From contig JAJZWV010000005.1 in NCBI GenBank assembly GCA_021846505.1, positions 1-64,000 of the forward strand: DNA of 64,000 nucleotides. Reading direction: 5' to 3'. The DNA is from Bacillota bacterium (GTDB lineage Bacteria; Bacillota; Sulfobacillia; Sulfobacillales; JAIMBI01). Numbering within the stretch: position 1 is the stretch's first letter; the number at the start of each line of letters is the position of its first letter. The notes beneath the pieces are model-generated. The model saw only the letters and a program-made list of their open reading frames with translations, was not told the origin of the DNA and did no database searches. Positions 8,453 to 17,476 of the stretch are shown one piece after another. The position numbers and the translations under genes are program-made.

Positions 8453-8766
8453 AGGTCGTCAGGAGAATTACCCGTGCGGTCGCCGACAGGTTTGGTGGAA
8501 TCAGTGAACAGAGGCGCATCCGCGCCGTAGCGGTCCTGCGCCCACGCGGACAGGAGATCGTCCACGGACAAATTTTCGGAAGCGCGCTCTGCCGCTAGCT
8601 GGCGAGCGAGTTCTGTCACCACCGGAATGCGCGAGCTGAGTACCAGGAGGCCATCCCAGTCCACCAGCGTCAGTGGGGTGTCTGTCGCCAGGCCATACCG
8701 CTCGCGGACGTCCTTTGGCAGCGTCACGACACCGCGTTCACGCACTTGGACCACATACTGTCGCAC
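8449..8766 (-). CDS. AbrB/SpoVT-family antitoxin (VapB-like)
   Basis: A 105-residue antitoxin with an N-terminal swapped-hairpin AbrB DNA-binding domain (VQVRERGVVTLPKDVRERYGL). The acidic, flexible C-terminal half should wrap the PIN toxin. The start is GTG, six bases after AAGGGGGGTG. It probably autoregulates its operon: TGTGTCACA, a short palindrome, lies upstream at about 8784-8792, a candidate operator only. A decayed copy of its C-terminal coding end lies near 17.85 kb. Confidence 0.8.
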   Translation of the reverse strand: MRQYVVQVRERGVVTLPKDVRERYGLATDTPLTLVDWDGLLVLSSRIPVVTELARQLAAERASENLSVDDLLSAWAQDRYGADAPLFTDSTKPVGDRTGNSPDDL

Positions 8767-8934
8767 CTGGCACCCCCCTTTTTGTGCAGTGTGTCACAGA
8801 AAAGCAGAAATGCAGACAGCCATAGCCGGACGACGGCGCGTCGGGACAGCAGCTGTCCACCGGCGGCCGCCGGAACGTGACGGCGGGTCCCTGCGATAGC
8901 CCCAGCTGGGCGCCTGGTTCGCGAGGTGACTCGC

Positions 8935-9366
8935 TTAAGATTCGAGCACCGACACGTAGTGCATTGCCCCGTATTCTAGGATGCGTTGATCGCGCGTTAC
9001 CAGGGTCAGGTTCATCAAGCGGGCGCTGGCGGCTAAGATGCGGTCCGCGGGGTCCCCGGGAAACGCACCGGGTAGCCGGCTGCTGGCGACGGCAATGTCC
9101 GGAGACAGCGGGAGAAGGTGCAGACCCGGCGCGGCCAATGCCTGGCGGACCCACTCGCTGCAGTCGCGGGACAGGCGGATGCGACCTTTGCTGTCGAGCA
9201 TGGACACTTCCCACACCGAAATGGCGGACACATACACGCGCCCGCCGGCCGCGGCCTGCTCAATGGCCTCGATGGCCACAGAGCCCAGCTGCTGCCGTTC
9301 GCCGCTCATCAGCCAGATCCAAATGTGAGTGTCGAGCAGGAGCCGGGTCAACCCATCACTTTCCAT
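8935..9366 (-). CDS. PIN-domain toxin (VapC-like), second module
   Basis: A 143-residue PIN ribonuclease. LLLDTHIWIWLMSG gives the first catalytic Asp, AISVWEVSML the Glu, and FPGDPADRILAASARLMNLTLVTRDQRI the third acidic cluster, the canonical VapC order. I prefer the ATG at MESDGLTRLLL, which overlaps the Phd antitoxin end; the track ORF starts eight codons earlier. It is paired with a Phd/YefM antitoxin, unlike the neighbouring AbrB-paired module, so the two modules are probably independent. Confidence 0.85.
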   Translation of the reverse strand: MESDGLTRLLLDTHIWIWLMSGERQQLGSVAIEAIEQAAAGGRVYVSAISVWEVSMLDSKGRIRLSRDCSEWVRQALAAPGLHLLPLSPDIAVASSRLPGAFPGDPADRILAASARLMNLTLVTRDQRILEYGAMHYVSVLES

Positions 9367-9592
9367 CGCGGTCCGCGTCCCATGCTTCATCAGTGGGCCG
9401 CGTGATATCCCCGATGACGGTCACGGTCCCCTTCAGGCGCCCCAAGAGTGGGCTCGGATCCTCGTCGACTAGAGGGACCAGCTTCGCCACGGGCTGCCCC
9501 CGTTTGGTGACGATAACCTCCACACGCTTCTCCTTGACGAAGGAGATCAGCTCAAGGCACCTGGCTTTGAACTGACCAGCTGGAACATCCAT
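9356..9592 (-). CDS. Phd/YefM-family antitoxin
   Basis: A 78-residue antitoxin (MDVPAGQFKARCLELISFVKEKRVEVIVTKRGQPVAKLVPL) with the Phd fold signature VxVTKRGxPVAxLVP. Its acidic C-terminus should bind the PIN toxin encoded just downstream with an overlapping reading frame. The ATG follows GGAGAGGGGAGCG. An exact inverted repeat lies 27 bases upstream and is the likely autoregulatory operator. Confidence 0.85.
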   Translation of the reverse strand: MDVPAGQFKARCLELISFVKEKRVEVIVTKRGQPVAKLVPLVDEDPSPLLGRLKGTVTVIGDITRPTDEAWDADRDGK

Positions 9593-9618
9593 GGGAACGC
9601 TCCCCTCTCCATGGTCAT

Positions 9619-9638
9619 CGTAACAAGACTATGTTACG
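9619..9638. promoter_or_regulatory. Inverted-repeat operator upstream of the Phd/PIN module
   Basis: CGTAACA-N6-TGTTACG, a perfect 7-base-arm palindrome, lies just upstream of the antitoxin ribosome site. Phd/YefM proteins bind palindromes at this position to repress their own operon, so this is a likely operator. Seen directly; function inferred. Confidence 0.6.
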
Positions 9639-9846
9639 CCGTATGCGACCGAAGCGCCAGCCCAGGGGCGCGACTTCCATGCAATCTTGGCGTCCAGCAT
9701 CCTATGGCGGGCTCCAAGCACAATAGCCGATAGCGGTCCTCCGCGGACGGCACGCCGCAGCATGGGCGATCCCGCCTCCAGCACCAGCTGGTCCCACCCG
9801 TTCCGGCCCAGGCCCGGAGGAGGCGTCCATCATCTGCCGCACCGCC

Positions 9847-10500
9847 TCAGAAGATCCACGGAATGAGGCGCCATGTCCGTGCACGATACGCCTCATAGGT
9901 CGGTCCGAAGTGGGCAGCGAGTGCGGCTTCCTCAACGCGGATGCGATAGCTGAAGAGGGCCCAGGCCACCCCCGCCAGAAAAGCCGAGCCCAGCCACGAT
10001 CCCGACGCCAATCCCAGTCCCGCGGACGTGGCCAGCACCGCGGCGTAGGCTGGATGGCGCACAACCCGGTAGGGACCGGACGTCACCAGCGGCTGAGACG
10101 GCGACGTGGCCACGACCAGCGAAAAGTGGCGGCCCAGCGTCAGCACCGCGGCCCACCGCAGGAAGATCCCTCCCAGCATGAGCCCGAGCCCGACGGCCTG
10201 CCAACCCTGGCCCACCGTGGCCCATGGGATGGCTTGGGTGATCAGCAGAAAAAACACGGCACCTGCCACCGGGGTTCCCGCGAAAACCACCCAGACCGAC
10301 CCACCGTCGCGTGCGGTCGCGTCCGTAAAGTCGCGGCGAGCTCGCCACGTGCGCCAGGCCACGGCAGCCTCCGACGCGAGCCAACCGCAGGCGGCTGCGA
10401 TCGGCAGGCCCAAAGTTTCGTGCCACACTGGCTGGGTGGCCTCCTTCTCACCACGCTTCTCATCACGCGCCCGGCGGACTCGACGCGCGGCGGTGGCCAC
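9847..10500 (-). CDS. Isoprenylcysteine carboxyl methyltransferase-family membrane protein
   Basis: A 217-residue membrane methyltransferase of the ICMT/PEMT type. The SAM-binding signature GPYRVVRHPAYAAV and the downstream RIRVEEAALAAHFGPTYEAYRART are characteristic. Hydrophobic segments occur around LGLPIAAACGWLA, VVFAGTPVAGAVFFLLI and LGLMLGGIFLRWAAVL. Bacterial members have mostly unknown substrates (lipids, small molecules or protein C-termini). The first start is GTG with a very basic N-terminus (ARRVRRARDEKRGEK); an internal start nearer VWHETLG is possible. It stands alone. Confidence 0.75.
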   Translation of the reverse strand: MATAARRVRRARDEKRGEKEATQPVWHETLGLPIAAACGWLASEAAVAWRTWRARRDFTDATARDGGSVWVVFAGTPVAGAVFFLLITQAIPWATVGQGWQAVGLGLMLGGIFLRWAAVLTLGRHFSLVVATSPSQPLVTSGPYRVVRHPAYAAVLATSAGLGLASGSWLGSAFLAGVAWALFSYRIRVEEAALAAHFGPTYEAYRARTWRLIPWIF

Positions 10501-11079
10501 ACCAACAGGCGCCGGCTCAGACCGCCGCGGCCATCGAGTCAGGAAGCGCCCGCTCCACCAGGCTCCCTTACGCTCATTCTACCGATCACCACCACCGGCG
10601 CGCAGGGCCGTTCGGCGCACCGCGCCTGCACCCTTAGGCCTCAGAAACTCATGCCGCGGGGCGGCTGCGGGCGAAAGCGGCTCAGGCACACCGCACTCAG
10701 CAGGCTCCCCCCCGCGCGGTGGCTGCGTGGATGCGGCCACCCCTTGATCGGGGCGCCACGCCGGAAGGGGAGCGGGGATCGCACGGGGCAGGCTACCTGC
10801 ATGGCCCCTTGGGCGGAAGCACGTGGCTCTCACCCCATGGATGGAGAGAAGCTCGCCTAATCAGCGGCACCGTGCGAAAGCGCGTGAACTAGCGCCGCCT
10901 TCTCATCAATTGGCCGAAGTAGCTGGCCCCGGCCAGCAGCCGCCCCCGCGGCGGCTCCGCCGGGCTTTGTCGGGTCACAGGGCCCAGCCGCACCCACTCC
11001 CGGTCCCTTGCCGTCAGCTATCATGGGGTGTGAAGATTTCGGCGCGGCCCACATTCATGCGAGAGCGGGGGGCGACGGC
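10501..11079. other. Intergenic region without supported gene
   Basis: About 580 bases between the divergently transcribed methyltransferase and APH-like genes. Track ORFs here are low-complexity Arg/Pro/Ala-rich shadows with no family resemblance. Promoters of both genes should lie here, but I see no clear one. Confidence 0.4.
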
Positions 11080-11946
11080 GTGGCGTGGTTTGAGCGTGCG
11101 GTGGCGGCTCTGGGCCTGACCGAGAGTGTCATGGGAGTGGCAGACGGCCCGGGAGGCTCTGAAGCACCAGTGCATCGCATGACAGCGGCCGGCGGGCGGG
11201 TGTTGGCGCTGCGCGCGCGCCCTCCTGAGCATGCCGAAGCGATCACGCGCGAAGCCGCCAATGCGCAGTTGGCCGCCAGCTTGGGTGTGGCCCCACGGGT
11301 GTTAAGCGTCTACTGCGGTCCCGAGGTGGCTTGCCTCCTGACCGAGTGGGTGCCGGGCCAGCCCCTGGCAGACGTTTTGGCCGCCGAGCCCGAGCGGGTC
11401 CCCGATTGGGGACGGGCTATGGGGCGGTTTTTGGCATCAGTGCATCAGGCCGCCAAGGGACATGGTGGACTGGACACCTTGGACGCCGGCTGGGCTCGGC
11501 CTCACTCTGATGAGGAGTCGCGCCGCCTAGAGAAACTGCCTCCCTGCGACGTGCCCACCCTGGTGCATTTAGACTTTCACCCACTGAACGTGGTGGCATC
11601 AGGCGGCGGTGTCGCGGCGGCCGTGGACTGGATGAACGCCGGCGCTGGCGACTCCCGCCTCGACGTGGCGCGCACGGCGGCGTGCATGACGCTGGACGGC
11701 CCCAACTACGACGCGGCGTGGGAGCGTTGGATTCCCCCGCTGCTCGCCGGGTTTGCCGACGGCTATGAAAAGGCGTCCCAGGCGCTGGTGGATATGGCAC
11801 CGTTTATGCGCTGGGCTGCCGAAGCGACCCTCAGGGATCTGAGACCCAAGCGCACCCCCGAGCAAGTCGCGCAGATGGAGGCCACGGCCAGGCGCTGGGA
11901 CCATGATATCGGTTGGCCGCCTAGCCGAGCCATGTTTGGACTCTAG
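11080..11946 (+). CDS. Aminoglycoside phosphotransferase (APH)-like kinase
   Basis: A small-molecule kinase of the APH/choline-kinase fold, 288 residues from the chosen GTG. The catalytic loop is HLDFHPLNVV (APH consensus H-D-x-H-xx-N) and the metal-binding region is AAVDWMNAGAGDSRLDVART. LLTEWVPGQPLADVL is the hinge seen in this family. The GTG start is supported by GGGGGG seven bases upstream; the track ORF opens with a TTG 24 codons earlier that lacks a ribosome site. It stands alone. The substrate could be an antibiotic, a sugar or an amino alcohol and cannot be inferred. Confidence 0.75.
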   Translation: MAWFERAVAALGLTESVMGVADGPGGSEAPVHRMTAAGGRVLALRARPPEHAEAITREAANAQLAASLGVAPRVLSVYCGPEVACLLTEWVPGQPLADVLAAEPERVPDWGRAMGRFLASVHQAAKGHGGLDTLDAGWARPHSDEESRRLEKLPPCDVPTLVHLDFHPLNVVASGGGVAAAVDWMNAGAGDSRLDVARTAACMTLDGPNYDAAWERWIPPLLAGFADGYEKASQALVDMAPFMRWAAEATLRDLRPKRTPEQVAQMEATARRWDHDIGWPPSRAMFGL

Positions 11947-12497
11947 ACGCACCAGCGATTTGCGAGGACGTGTCCTCTCCGGCTGAACACCCACGTCGGG
12001 GCTCGCCCCGCGCCCCAGCCATTTGGCGACGAGGCTCAGCTCCACATTCTCCCGCACGCGCGCCGCAGCAAAGTCCGCCGCGTTGTGGGCCGGAATCACC
12101 ACCGCCCCTTGAAGTGCACTGTCGTTTGCCGCCGTGGACGCCTGGGATTGGCGAAGCGTTATTGGGGATGGACGTGCCGCGCTGCACGCGCGGTCCCTCC
12201 CTTTCTGTTCGACCGCTTTCGACTCGACGTGAGGTCGGACGTGAGGTCCAATGAAGGGTTCGGGGCGCGGATGGCTCATGCGCGGCGTCCCAGACTGCCA
12301 AACGCAGGCGCCACGGTGGTGCGAGAAGGCTGGTCAGGCGCTGCGCCGAAGAGCGTCTTCCGCGATCCGCCCGGGCTACACGACCTCAAGCGTGCCTAGC
12401 CGCGCAAGGCCTGGCTGAGGGCAGACTCGCAATGCCCCCAACCTCAGGGTGGGCGCCGCGGCCTGGCAGCTGAAGGTCCCCTAAGAGGCTTCCGCGC
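11947..12497. other. Intergenic region without supported gene
   Basis: About 550 bases between convergent genes. Several overlapping ORFs exist on both strands, but none resembles a known family or has a ribosome site at its start. It may be a decayed gene. I see no repeats or mobile-element ends. Confidence 0.4.
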
Positions 12498-13301
12498 TCA
12501 CCACTCCGAAAGCCGCCGCGCCGCCGCGCGGTCCACTAGAACCTGCATGGGCGGCTCATGGCCCATGAGGGCGGCAGCGGGAAAGTGCGGGGATGGATCG
12601 TCACGAAGAAGGCGCCTGAGGGCTTCGGCCTTGTGCGGCCCCACGGCCACCATCAGCAGCCGCTGGGCGCGGCGGATGTCTCCAATCCCCATGGTGACGG
12701 CGGCTGCCGGCACGTGTTGCCCAGAGGCAAAGGTGGCCGCGTTGGCCGCCCGGGTGGAGGCGGACAGCGTGGCCACGTGCGTGCGAGCCTCCCAGGGGGT
12801 GCCCGGCTCATTGAATCCCACGTGCCCATTGGTGCCCAGGCCCAACACCTGCAGGCCCACTCCGCCGAGGTGGTCCAGTAGAATATCGTAGCGCCGGCAC
12901 TCCTCGTCCAGGTCGCGTGCCGCGCCATTCGGAATACAGTGCGCCGAAAACGGCACCTGGCTAAACAGGTGCGTCTGCATGAAGTGGTGAAACGACCCGG
13001 GGTCATCCGGGCCCAAGCCCACGTACTCATCGAGGTTGACCGCCACGACCTGGCGAAACCGCTCCGGCCGGCAGGCGTCGAGGCGGGACAGCGCGCGGTA
13101 CACCGGCACCATCGTCGCGCCGGTGGCCAGACCCAGCACGCCCCGGGGATGGCGGGCGGCCCACTCACAAATAGCCTCGGCGGCTGCCCGGGCCACTGAC
13201 GCCACGTCATCTAGCACGGTGAGTTCCACGGGGCCTCGGGTGTCGCGTGGCGGCCGCTCCACTAGCCAGCGCCTCCATCGACCGGCTGGGCCGGCCGACA
13301 T
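12498..13301 (-). CDS. nagB: Glucosamine-6-phosphate deaminase/isomerase (NagB-like)
   Basis: Converts glucosamine-6-phosphate to fructose-6-phosphate and ammonia, or acts on a related sugar phosphate. In 267 residues it shows GLATGATMVPVYRAL (phosphate loop), VNLDEYVGLGPDDPGSF (catalytic Asp region) and GLGTNGHVGFNEPG (ring-opening His segment). The start ATG follows a G-rich stretch; the family-conserved part begins at VELTVLDD, 25 residues in, so a later GTG is possible. It is the last gene of the ROK-permease-YhfX-NagB operon, 63 bases after the YhfX-like gene, suggesting catabolism of an amino compound or amino sugar. Confidence 0.88.
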   Translation of the reverse strand: MSAGPAGRWRRWLVERPPRDTRGPVELTVLDDVASVARAAAEAICEWAARHPRGVLGLATGATMVPVYRALSRLDACRPERFRQVVAVNLDEYVGLGPDDPGSFHHFMQTHLFSQVPFSAHCIPNGAARDLDEECRRYDILLDHLGGVGLQVLGLGTNGHVGFNEPGTPWEARTHVATLSASTRAANAATFASGQHVPAAAVTMGIGDIRRAQRLLMVAVGPHKAEALRRLLRDDPSPHFPAAALMGHEPPMQVLVDRAAARRLSEW

Positions 13302-13364
13302 GCCCCCCCGGCGCCCGGCGCCGGGGGCTTTAGGGACCGGCCGATCGAGGCTGCCCGCTGATGA

Positions 13365-14639
13365 TTAAGCACGGTAGCCCTCCATCACGGACTGGACCGC
13401 GGCGCGCGCTTCATCCAGGGCCAGCGGCACCATGCTGGCGGGGTCCAGCATGGTGGACGCGTGGTCAAACAGCCCCACCAGCTGGGGAGCGCCCGCCCGA
13501 AGCCCCGCCACCACCGCCACCCACGAGCGGGTCATGTGCATCTGCGTCCGGTAGCCCAGGAGGACGGTGTCGCCGACGGCGCCCCGCCCCCCATCGCTGA
13601 TGGGCAGGTGATAGTCAATGATTTGCTCCACCCAGCTGGCCGGCACAGGCTCACCGCGCACGGCGGCTGGCTCGTCTGCCACGATAGCTTGGAGCTGTTC
13701 CTCCGGGTCGTAAATGTCTCGGAACAGCCCACCGCCGTGAGCGTAGGCGCGCCCCTCGTACCGATGAGTAACCTCGGTGACGTAGCAGCACACCGGCACT
13801 TCGGGCAAGTCGGCGCGAAACGCGTGCGATGGGGTGGTCCCTAAAAGGCCGTTGCCGGGCTCCACGTGCGTGGCCCCCTCGCGCTTCAGCATGGGAAACG
13901 TGGCTGCTGACGTATTGCCGGGCGCGTTCAGCTGCCACACGTCGTACCCGGCGCCCTTTAAACGCTCAAACGCCGCCACGGCGGTCCGAAAGTTGGGCGT
14001 CGGCTCCACCGGGTCCTTGCGCCGCGCATTGTAGCGCACACAGGGAAAAGCCACCGTGCCGGCAACCTTTACACCGGGCAGGCGGGCAATCTGCCGCGCG
14101 GCCTCTAGCACCCCGTCTAGCGGGAACCCTCCCTCCTGGCCATCGAAAAACACGTCACCCGGGGCGTAGACCCGCAGCAGCACATCCTGCACGCGGCGCT
14201 CGGCGGAGGCCGCGGCCGAAATCCAGCGGGCGTGATCCACGCTGTACACCGTCCACACCTCGGGATGCTGCGCCAGCACAAACGGGATGGCGCGCCGCGG
14301 AATTTGATTCAAGTGGCCGACATGGCCCACCGGCAGCCCGTATCGGGCCAGCGCGCGGACGCACTGCTCGTCCACCGCGACCGTCGACTGCAGCCCCCGC
14401 GCGAGCGCCACCCCGGTAACGAGGGGATTGCGGCCGTGCTGCTTCGTCATGAGATAGGTCGCCAGACCCGTCTCGTCCTGCGCCCGGCGCAGCACGTCGG
14501 CATTGGCCGCCACGGCATCTAGGTCAATCAGCCAGCAGTTGGCGGGCAGCTGGCCCGCCTGATGCCAGGCCACGGCCAACTCCAGCAGGGCCGGGTTGCG
14601 CTCTTGGAGCCGGTGCAATAGCGCGCTCACGGGTCTCAC
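13365..14639 (-). CDS. yhfX: YhfX-like PLP-dependent enzyme (alanine racemase fold)
   Basis: A fold-type III PLP enzyme of 424 residues. The opening NPALLELAVAWHQAGQLPANCWLIDLDAVAANADVL and the Lys-containing YLMTKQHGRNP (PLP Schiff-base lysine) match my memory of E. coli YhfX. No AlaR C-terminal barrel is evident. The YhfX reaction is not known to me; the fold predicts racemisation or elimination on an amino acid or amino-phosphonate-like compound. It lies between an APC permease and a NagB-like deaminase under a ROK regulator, so it probably acts on the imported substrate before deamination. Confidence 0.82.
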   Translation of the reverse strand: MRPVSALLHRLQERNPALLELAVAWHQAGQLPANCWLIDLDAVAANADVLRRAQDETGLATYLMTKQHGRNPLVTGVALARGLQSTVAVDEQCVRALARYGLPVGHVGHLNQIPRRAIPFVLAQHPEVWTVYSVDHARWISAAASAERRVQDVLLRVYAPGDVFFDGQEGGFPLDGVLEAARQIARLPGVKVAGTVAFPCVRYNARRKDPVEPTPNFRTAVAAFERLKGAGYDVWQLNAPGNTSAATFPMLKREGATHVEPGNGLLGTTPSHAFRADLPEVPVCCYVTEVTHRYEGRAYAHGGGLFRDIYDPEEQLQAIVADEPAAVRGEPVPASWVEQIIDYHLPISDGGRGAVGDTVLLGYRTQMHMTRSWVAVVAGLRAGAPQLVGLFDHASTMLDPASMVPLALDEARAAVQSVMEGYRA

Positions 14640-14680
14640 GTCCTTTGCTCAAGGTTTCCGAGTGCGAGGGTCGCCCGCCG

Positions 14681-16081
14681 CTAGATGTCCGCCAGCACAC
14701 GGCCCAGCTGCTCGAACGCGGCTCCGCGCTGGCGCTGCAGCCGCGCCGCATACAAGGCCCCCGCGATAATCCAGGCGGCCAGCGCGAGGGGGGCATAGCT
14801 GAACGGCGCCGCGGGACACGGAACCAGCTGGCCGTACAGCGGCAGCAGCATCACGAGCGACGCGGCCACCGGCACCAGGCCGTGCCGCCACGGCGACACT
14901 TCCGTGGGATGGTCTTTCCGATAGAAAATCATGAGGCTCACGTTCACGAGAATGTACACGACGATGATGCCCAGCCCCAATATAGTCCCCGCGAACCCAT
15001 AGACCGTGAGCGGGCCCCAAATGATGCCCAGCAGCAGTGTCAGGAGAATCGATCCCACCAGGTAGTACACGCCCGCCTTCACCGGGACGCCGCCGCGGGT
15101 TTCCCCCAGAGACCGATGCAGAACGCCTTCGCGGCCCATGTTGTACATCACCCGCACCACGCTGTTGGCACCCGAGATGAGGTTGGCGAAGATGGACGAC
15201 AGCGCGGCCACCATCACCAGCTTTCCCAGGGCGGGCCCCCAGAACGTGAGGGCCAGGGTGCTCCACGGCGCGGCGGCACTCATAAGGGCTTTGGCATGGC
15301 CGATGCCAAAGCCTACGTCGCCGGCATAGGCCGACAGCAGATACACAAACCCGATGGCAATCACCGCAGTGAGCAGTGCGCGTGGCACGGTGATGCGGGG
15401 GGCCCGCGCCTCTTCGCCCAGCGTGCCCGCCGATTCGAACCCCACGAACATCAGGATGCCCCACAGCGCGCCGATTCCGAGCCCGCTGATGCCGGTGGGC
15501 GACAGGCCGGGATTGAATCCGGCGAGCGTGTTGCCAGCCGCGCCGCCCCGCACGATGATGGTGGCAAAGAGCGCCAACATGATGGCCAGCTCGAACACCA
15601 GGAAGATGAGCGCCGTCTGCACCGACCGGCTGATGCCCAGCGACACCACCGCCAGCGCGATGGCGAAGAACGCCAGCGCCAGCACCCACCAGGCAATAGC
15701 CACCCCAAACGTGGCCAGAAAGCTGCTCAGCAAGGCACTCATCCCGGCCAGCAGCATGGGGGCGACCATGGCATAGCTGCCCAGCAGCAGCCAGCCAGAC
15801 ACGAATCCACCCCGGGGCCCAAAGCCCTTCACGGTGAAGGTGTAGGCAAACCCCGAGGTGGGCAGCTTCTTCGCAAATGCCCCAATGGTGACGGCCATGA
15901 GCATCATGGCCACCATGGCGATCAGGACGGAAAACGGAAACGCCGCACCCGCCGCCGCGACGCCCGGGCCGGTATTGAAGTAAATGCTGGTGGCCGGACC
16001 CATAAACGCGGCGGTGGACGCGGTGGTGCCCACCAGCGTCAGGGCTCCCGCTCTCAGCCGATTCGCCGTCACCGTTGCCAT
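14681..16081 (-). CDS. APC-family amino acid permease
   Basis: A 466-residue integral membrane transporter with about twelve hydrophobic segments. The start region LVGTTASTAAFMGPATSIYF is the unwound TM1 of APC transporters, and VGFESAGTLGEEARAPRITVPRALL is the conserved TM6-TM7 segment. It probably imports an amino acid or amine by cation symport. It precedes yhfX by 41 bases in the operon, so its cargo is probably the substrate of the YhfX/NagB enzymes. The start MATVTANRL lies after a GGGGTGT ribosome-like site. Confidence 0.88.
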   Translation of the reverse strand: MATVTANRLRAGALTLVGTTASTAAFMGPATSIYFNTGPGVAAAGAAFPFSVLIAMVAMMLMAVTIGAFAKKLPTSGFAYTFTVKGFGPRGGFVSGWLLLGSYAMVAPMLLAGMSALLSSFLATFGVAIAWWVLALAFFAIALAVVSLGISRSVQTALIFLVFELAIMLALFATIIVRGGAAGNTLAGFNPGLSPTGISGLGIGALWGILMFVGFESAGTLGEEARAPRITVPRALLTAVIAIGFVYLLSAYAGDVGFGIGHAKALMSAAAPWSTLALTFWGPALGKLVMVAALSSIFANLISGANSVVRVMYNMGREGVLHRSLGETRGGVPVKAGVYYLVGSILLTLLLGIIWGPLTVYGFAGTILGLGIIVVYILVNVSLMIFYRKDHPTEVSPWRHGLVPVAASLVMLLPLYGQLVPCPAAPFSYAPLALAAWIIAGALYAARLQRQRGAAFEQLGRVLADI

Positions 16082-16167
16082 GTGACACCCCTTTCAACCA
16101 GTGAGCCGACGCTTGATGTGCGAACAGGATTCTTCGTGGCTGGGAAATGCGAGAAAGTGAACGAGTG

Positions 16168-17349
16168 CTAAAGCTCCTGGTAGCTGCGATTTCCCCGGCG
16201 GGCTTCCGCCAAGCGGTCGGGGATGGCCTCGAAGAGCCAGGCCATCCCTAATTCCAAGCCCCCGTACAGCGCGGCCCGATCCCCCAGGGTGCTGGGTGCG
16301 AGCTCGGGGGGAAACGGAAGGTGGCGCGCCAGCAGCGCGCGCAGATCCGGGGCCAGCAGGTCAAACGCGGCCCCACCGCCACCGCCCAGAATCACGCGCT
16401 CGGGATTGACGACGGTGCTAATCGAAATCAGGGCGGAGGCCAGATAGCGGGCCCAATCCCGCACGGCCGCCCGCGCCGGCTCCGAGCCCGCGCGCGCCGC
16501 CGCGACGATTTCGGGGGCGCTAGCCGCCTGATGCGTGCGCGCCTCCCACAGCCGGCCCAGCCCCACCGTGGAGGCGCGCGCCTCTAACGCGCCCCCGGCG
16601 CCGCGCGGCTCATCTAACAGATCCCGGTCGGGCACCAGGAATCCCACCTCGCCCGCGGCACCGGCGGCGCCCCGAATCAGGTGGTGGTTGACCAGAATCC
16701 CCGCCCCGATTCCAGTGCCCAAGGTGACAAACACCAGATCGCCCACGCCGCGTCCGGCCCCGCAGCGGGCTTCCCCCAGTGCCGCTAGGTTCACGTCATT
16801 GTCAATCACGTAGTGGCCATCCACAGCGGGCTGCAGCACGGCAGCCAGCGGAACATCGCGCCACTCGGGGATGTTGGCTGCCTCCACCACCACCCCGCCG
16901 CGCACAAACCCGGGGGCGCCCACCACGATGCAGCGCAGCTGCGCCGCCTTCGTGCTTAAGGCCCTCAGTAAGTTCGCCACCTGACCGGTGGTGTCGGTGA
17001 GCTCGGTGGCCACAATGCGCTCTTCGGTCAGTGTCCCTTGGAGGTTGAAGCGCCCGGCCTTGATCCGAGAGCCTCCCACATCCACGGCAACCACCTCCGC
17101 GCTGTCCGCGCTGAGCGCGACCGCGCGGGCGGGCCGCCCGCCCGACGGCACTGCATCGCCGGCCGTTTCAAGCCACCCCGCCTCCAGCAGCTCCTCCACA
17201 ATCTCCGCCGTCGTGGGCCCACTGATGTTCACCCGGCGGGCCAATTCGGTCCGAGACATGGGTCCCGCAGCGTGCAGCACACCCAGAATGGCCTGCACGT
17301 TCAAGGACCGCAGCAGCGGCGGGGTAGCAGCACGCACCTTTATTAACAA
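16168..17349 (-). CDS. ROK-family transcriptional regulator
   Basis: A repressor of 393 residues with an N-terminal winged helix (SRTELARRVNISGPTTAEIVEELLEAGW) and a ROK sugar-kinase-like domain (VVAVDVGGSRIKAG). VTLGTGIGAGILVNHHLIRGAAGAAGEVGF matches the ROK glycine motifs. The structural zinc motif CxCGxxGCxE is missing; LDEPRGAGGALEARAS stands in its place. It is first in the operon with permease, YhfX and NagB-like genes and probably senses a phosphorylated amino sugar or related effector. The first codon of the track ORF is TTG; a GTG four codons later is equally possible. An inverted repeat just upstream may be its operator. Confidence 0.85.
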   Translation of the reverse strand: MLIKVRAATPPLLRSLNVQAILGVLHAAGPMSRTELARRVNISGPTTAEIVEELLEAGWLETAGDAVPSGGRPARAVALSADSAEVVAVDVGGSRIKAGRFNLQGTLTEERIVATELTDTTGQVANLLRALSTKAAQLRCIVVGAPGFVRGGVVVEAANIPEWRDVPLAAVLQPAVDGHYVIDNDVNLAALGEARCGAGRGVGDLVFVTLGTGIGAGILVNHHLIRGAAGAAGEVGFLVPDRDLLDEPRGAGGALEARASTVGLGRLWEARTHQAASAPEIVAAARAGSEPARAAVRDWARYLASALISISTVVNPERVILGGGGGAAFDLLAPDLRALLARHLPFPPELAPSTLGDRAALYGGLELGMAWLFEAIPDRLAEARRGNRSYQEL

Positions 17350-17354
17350 CCCTT

Positions 17355-17373
17355 CTTAAGTAAGCTGTTTAAG
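17355..17373. promoter_or_regulatory. Candidate ROK operator, imperfect palindrome
   Basis: CTTAAGTAAGCTGTTTAAG is a 19-base imperfect inverted repeat (arms CTTAAGTA / TGTTTAAG) in an AT-rich island immediately upstream of the ROK gene. The position fits autoregulation of the ROK-permease-yhfX-nagB operon. Function is inferred. Confidence 0.4.
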
Positions 17374-17476
17374 ACATACGGCACCGCCGGCCGCCTGTCA
17401 ACAGGAGAGCGCGTTTATTTTGAAAAGTCCGCCGGGAAAGGCGACAGCCGTTCTTTGGCGCTCGGCCTGTCTGTGA

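Noticed and set aside
14645-16171. 508-codon plus-strand ORF opposite the APC permease
   Set aside because: Antisense shadow of a clear membrane transporter; the translation is His/Gln/Arg-rich low complexity.
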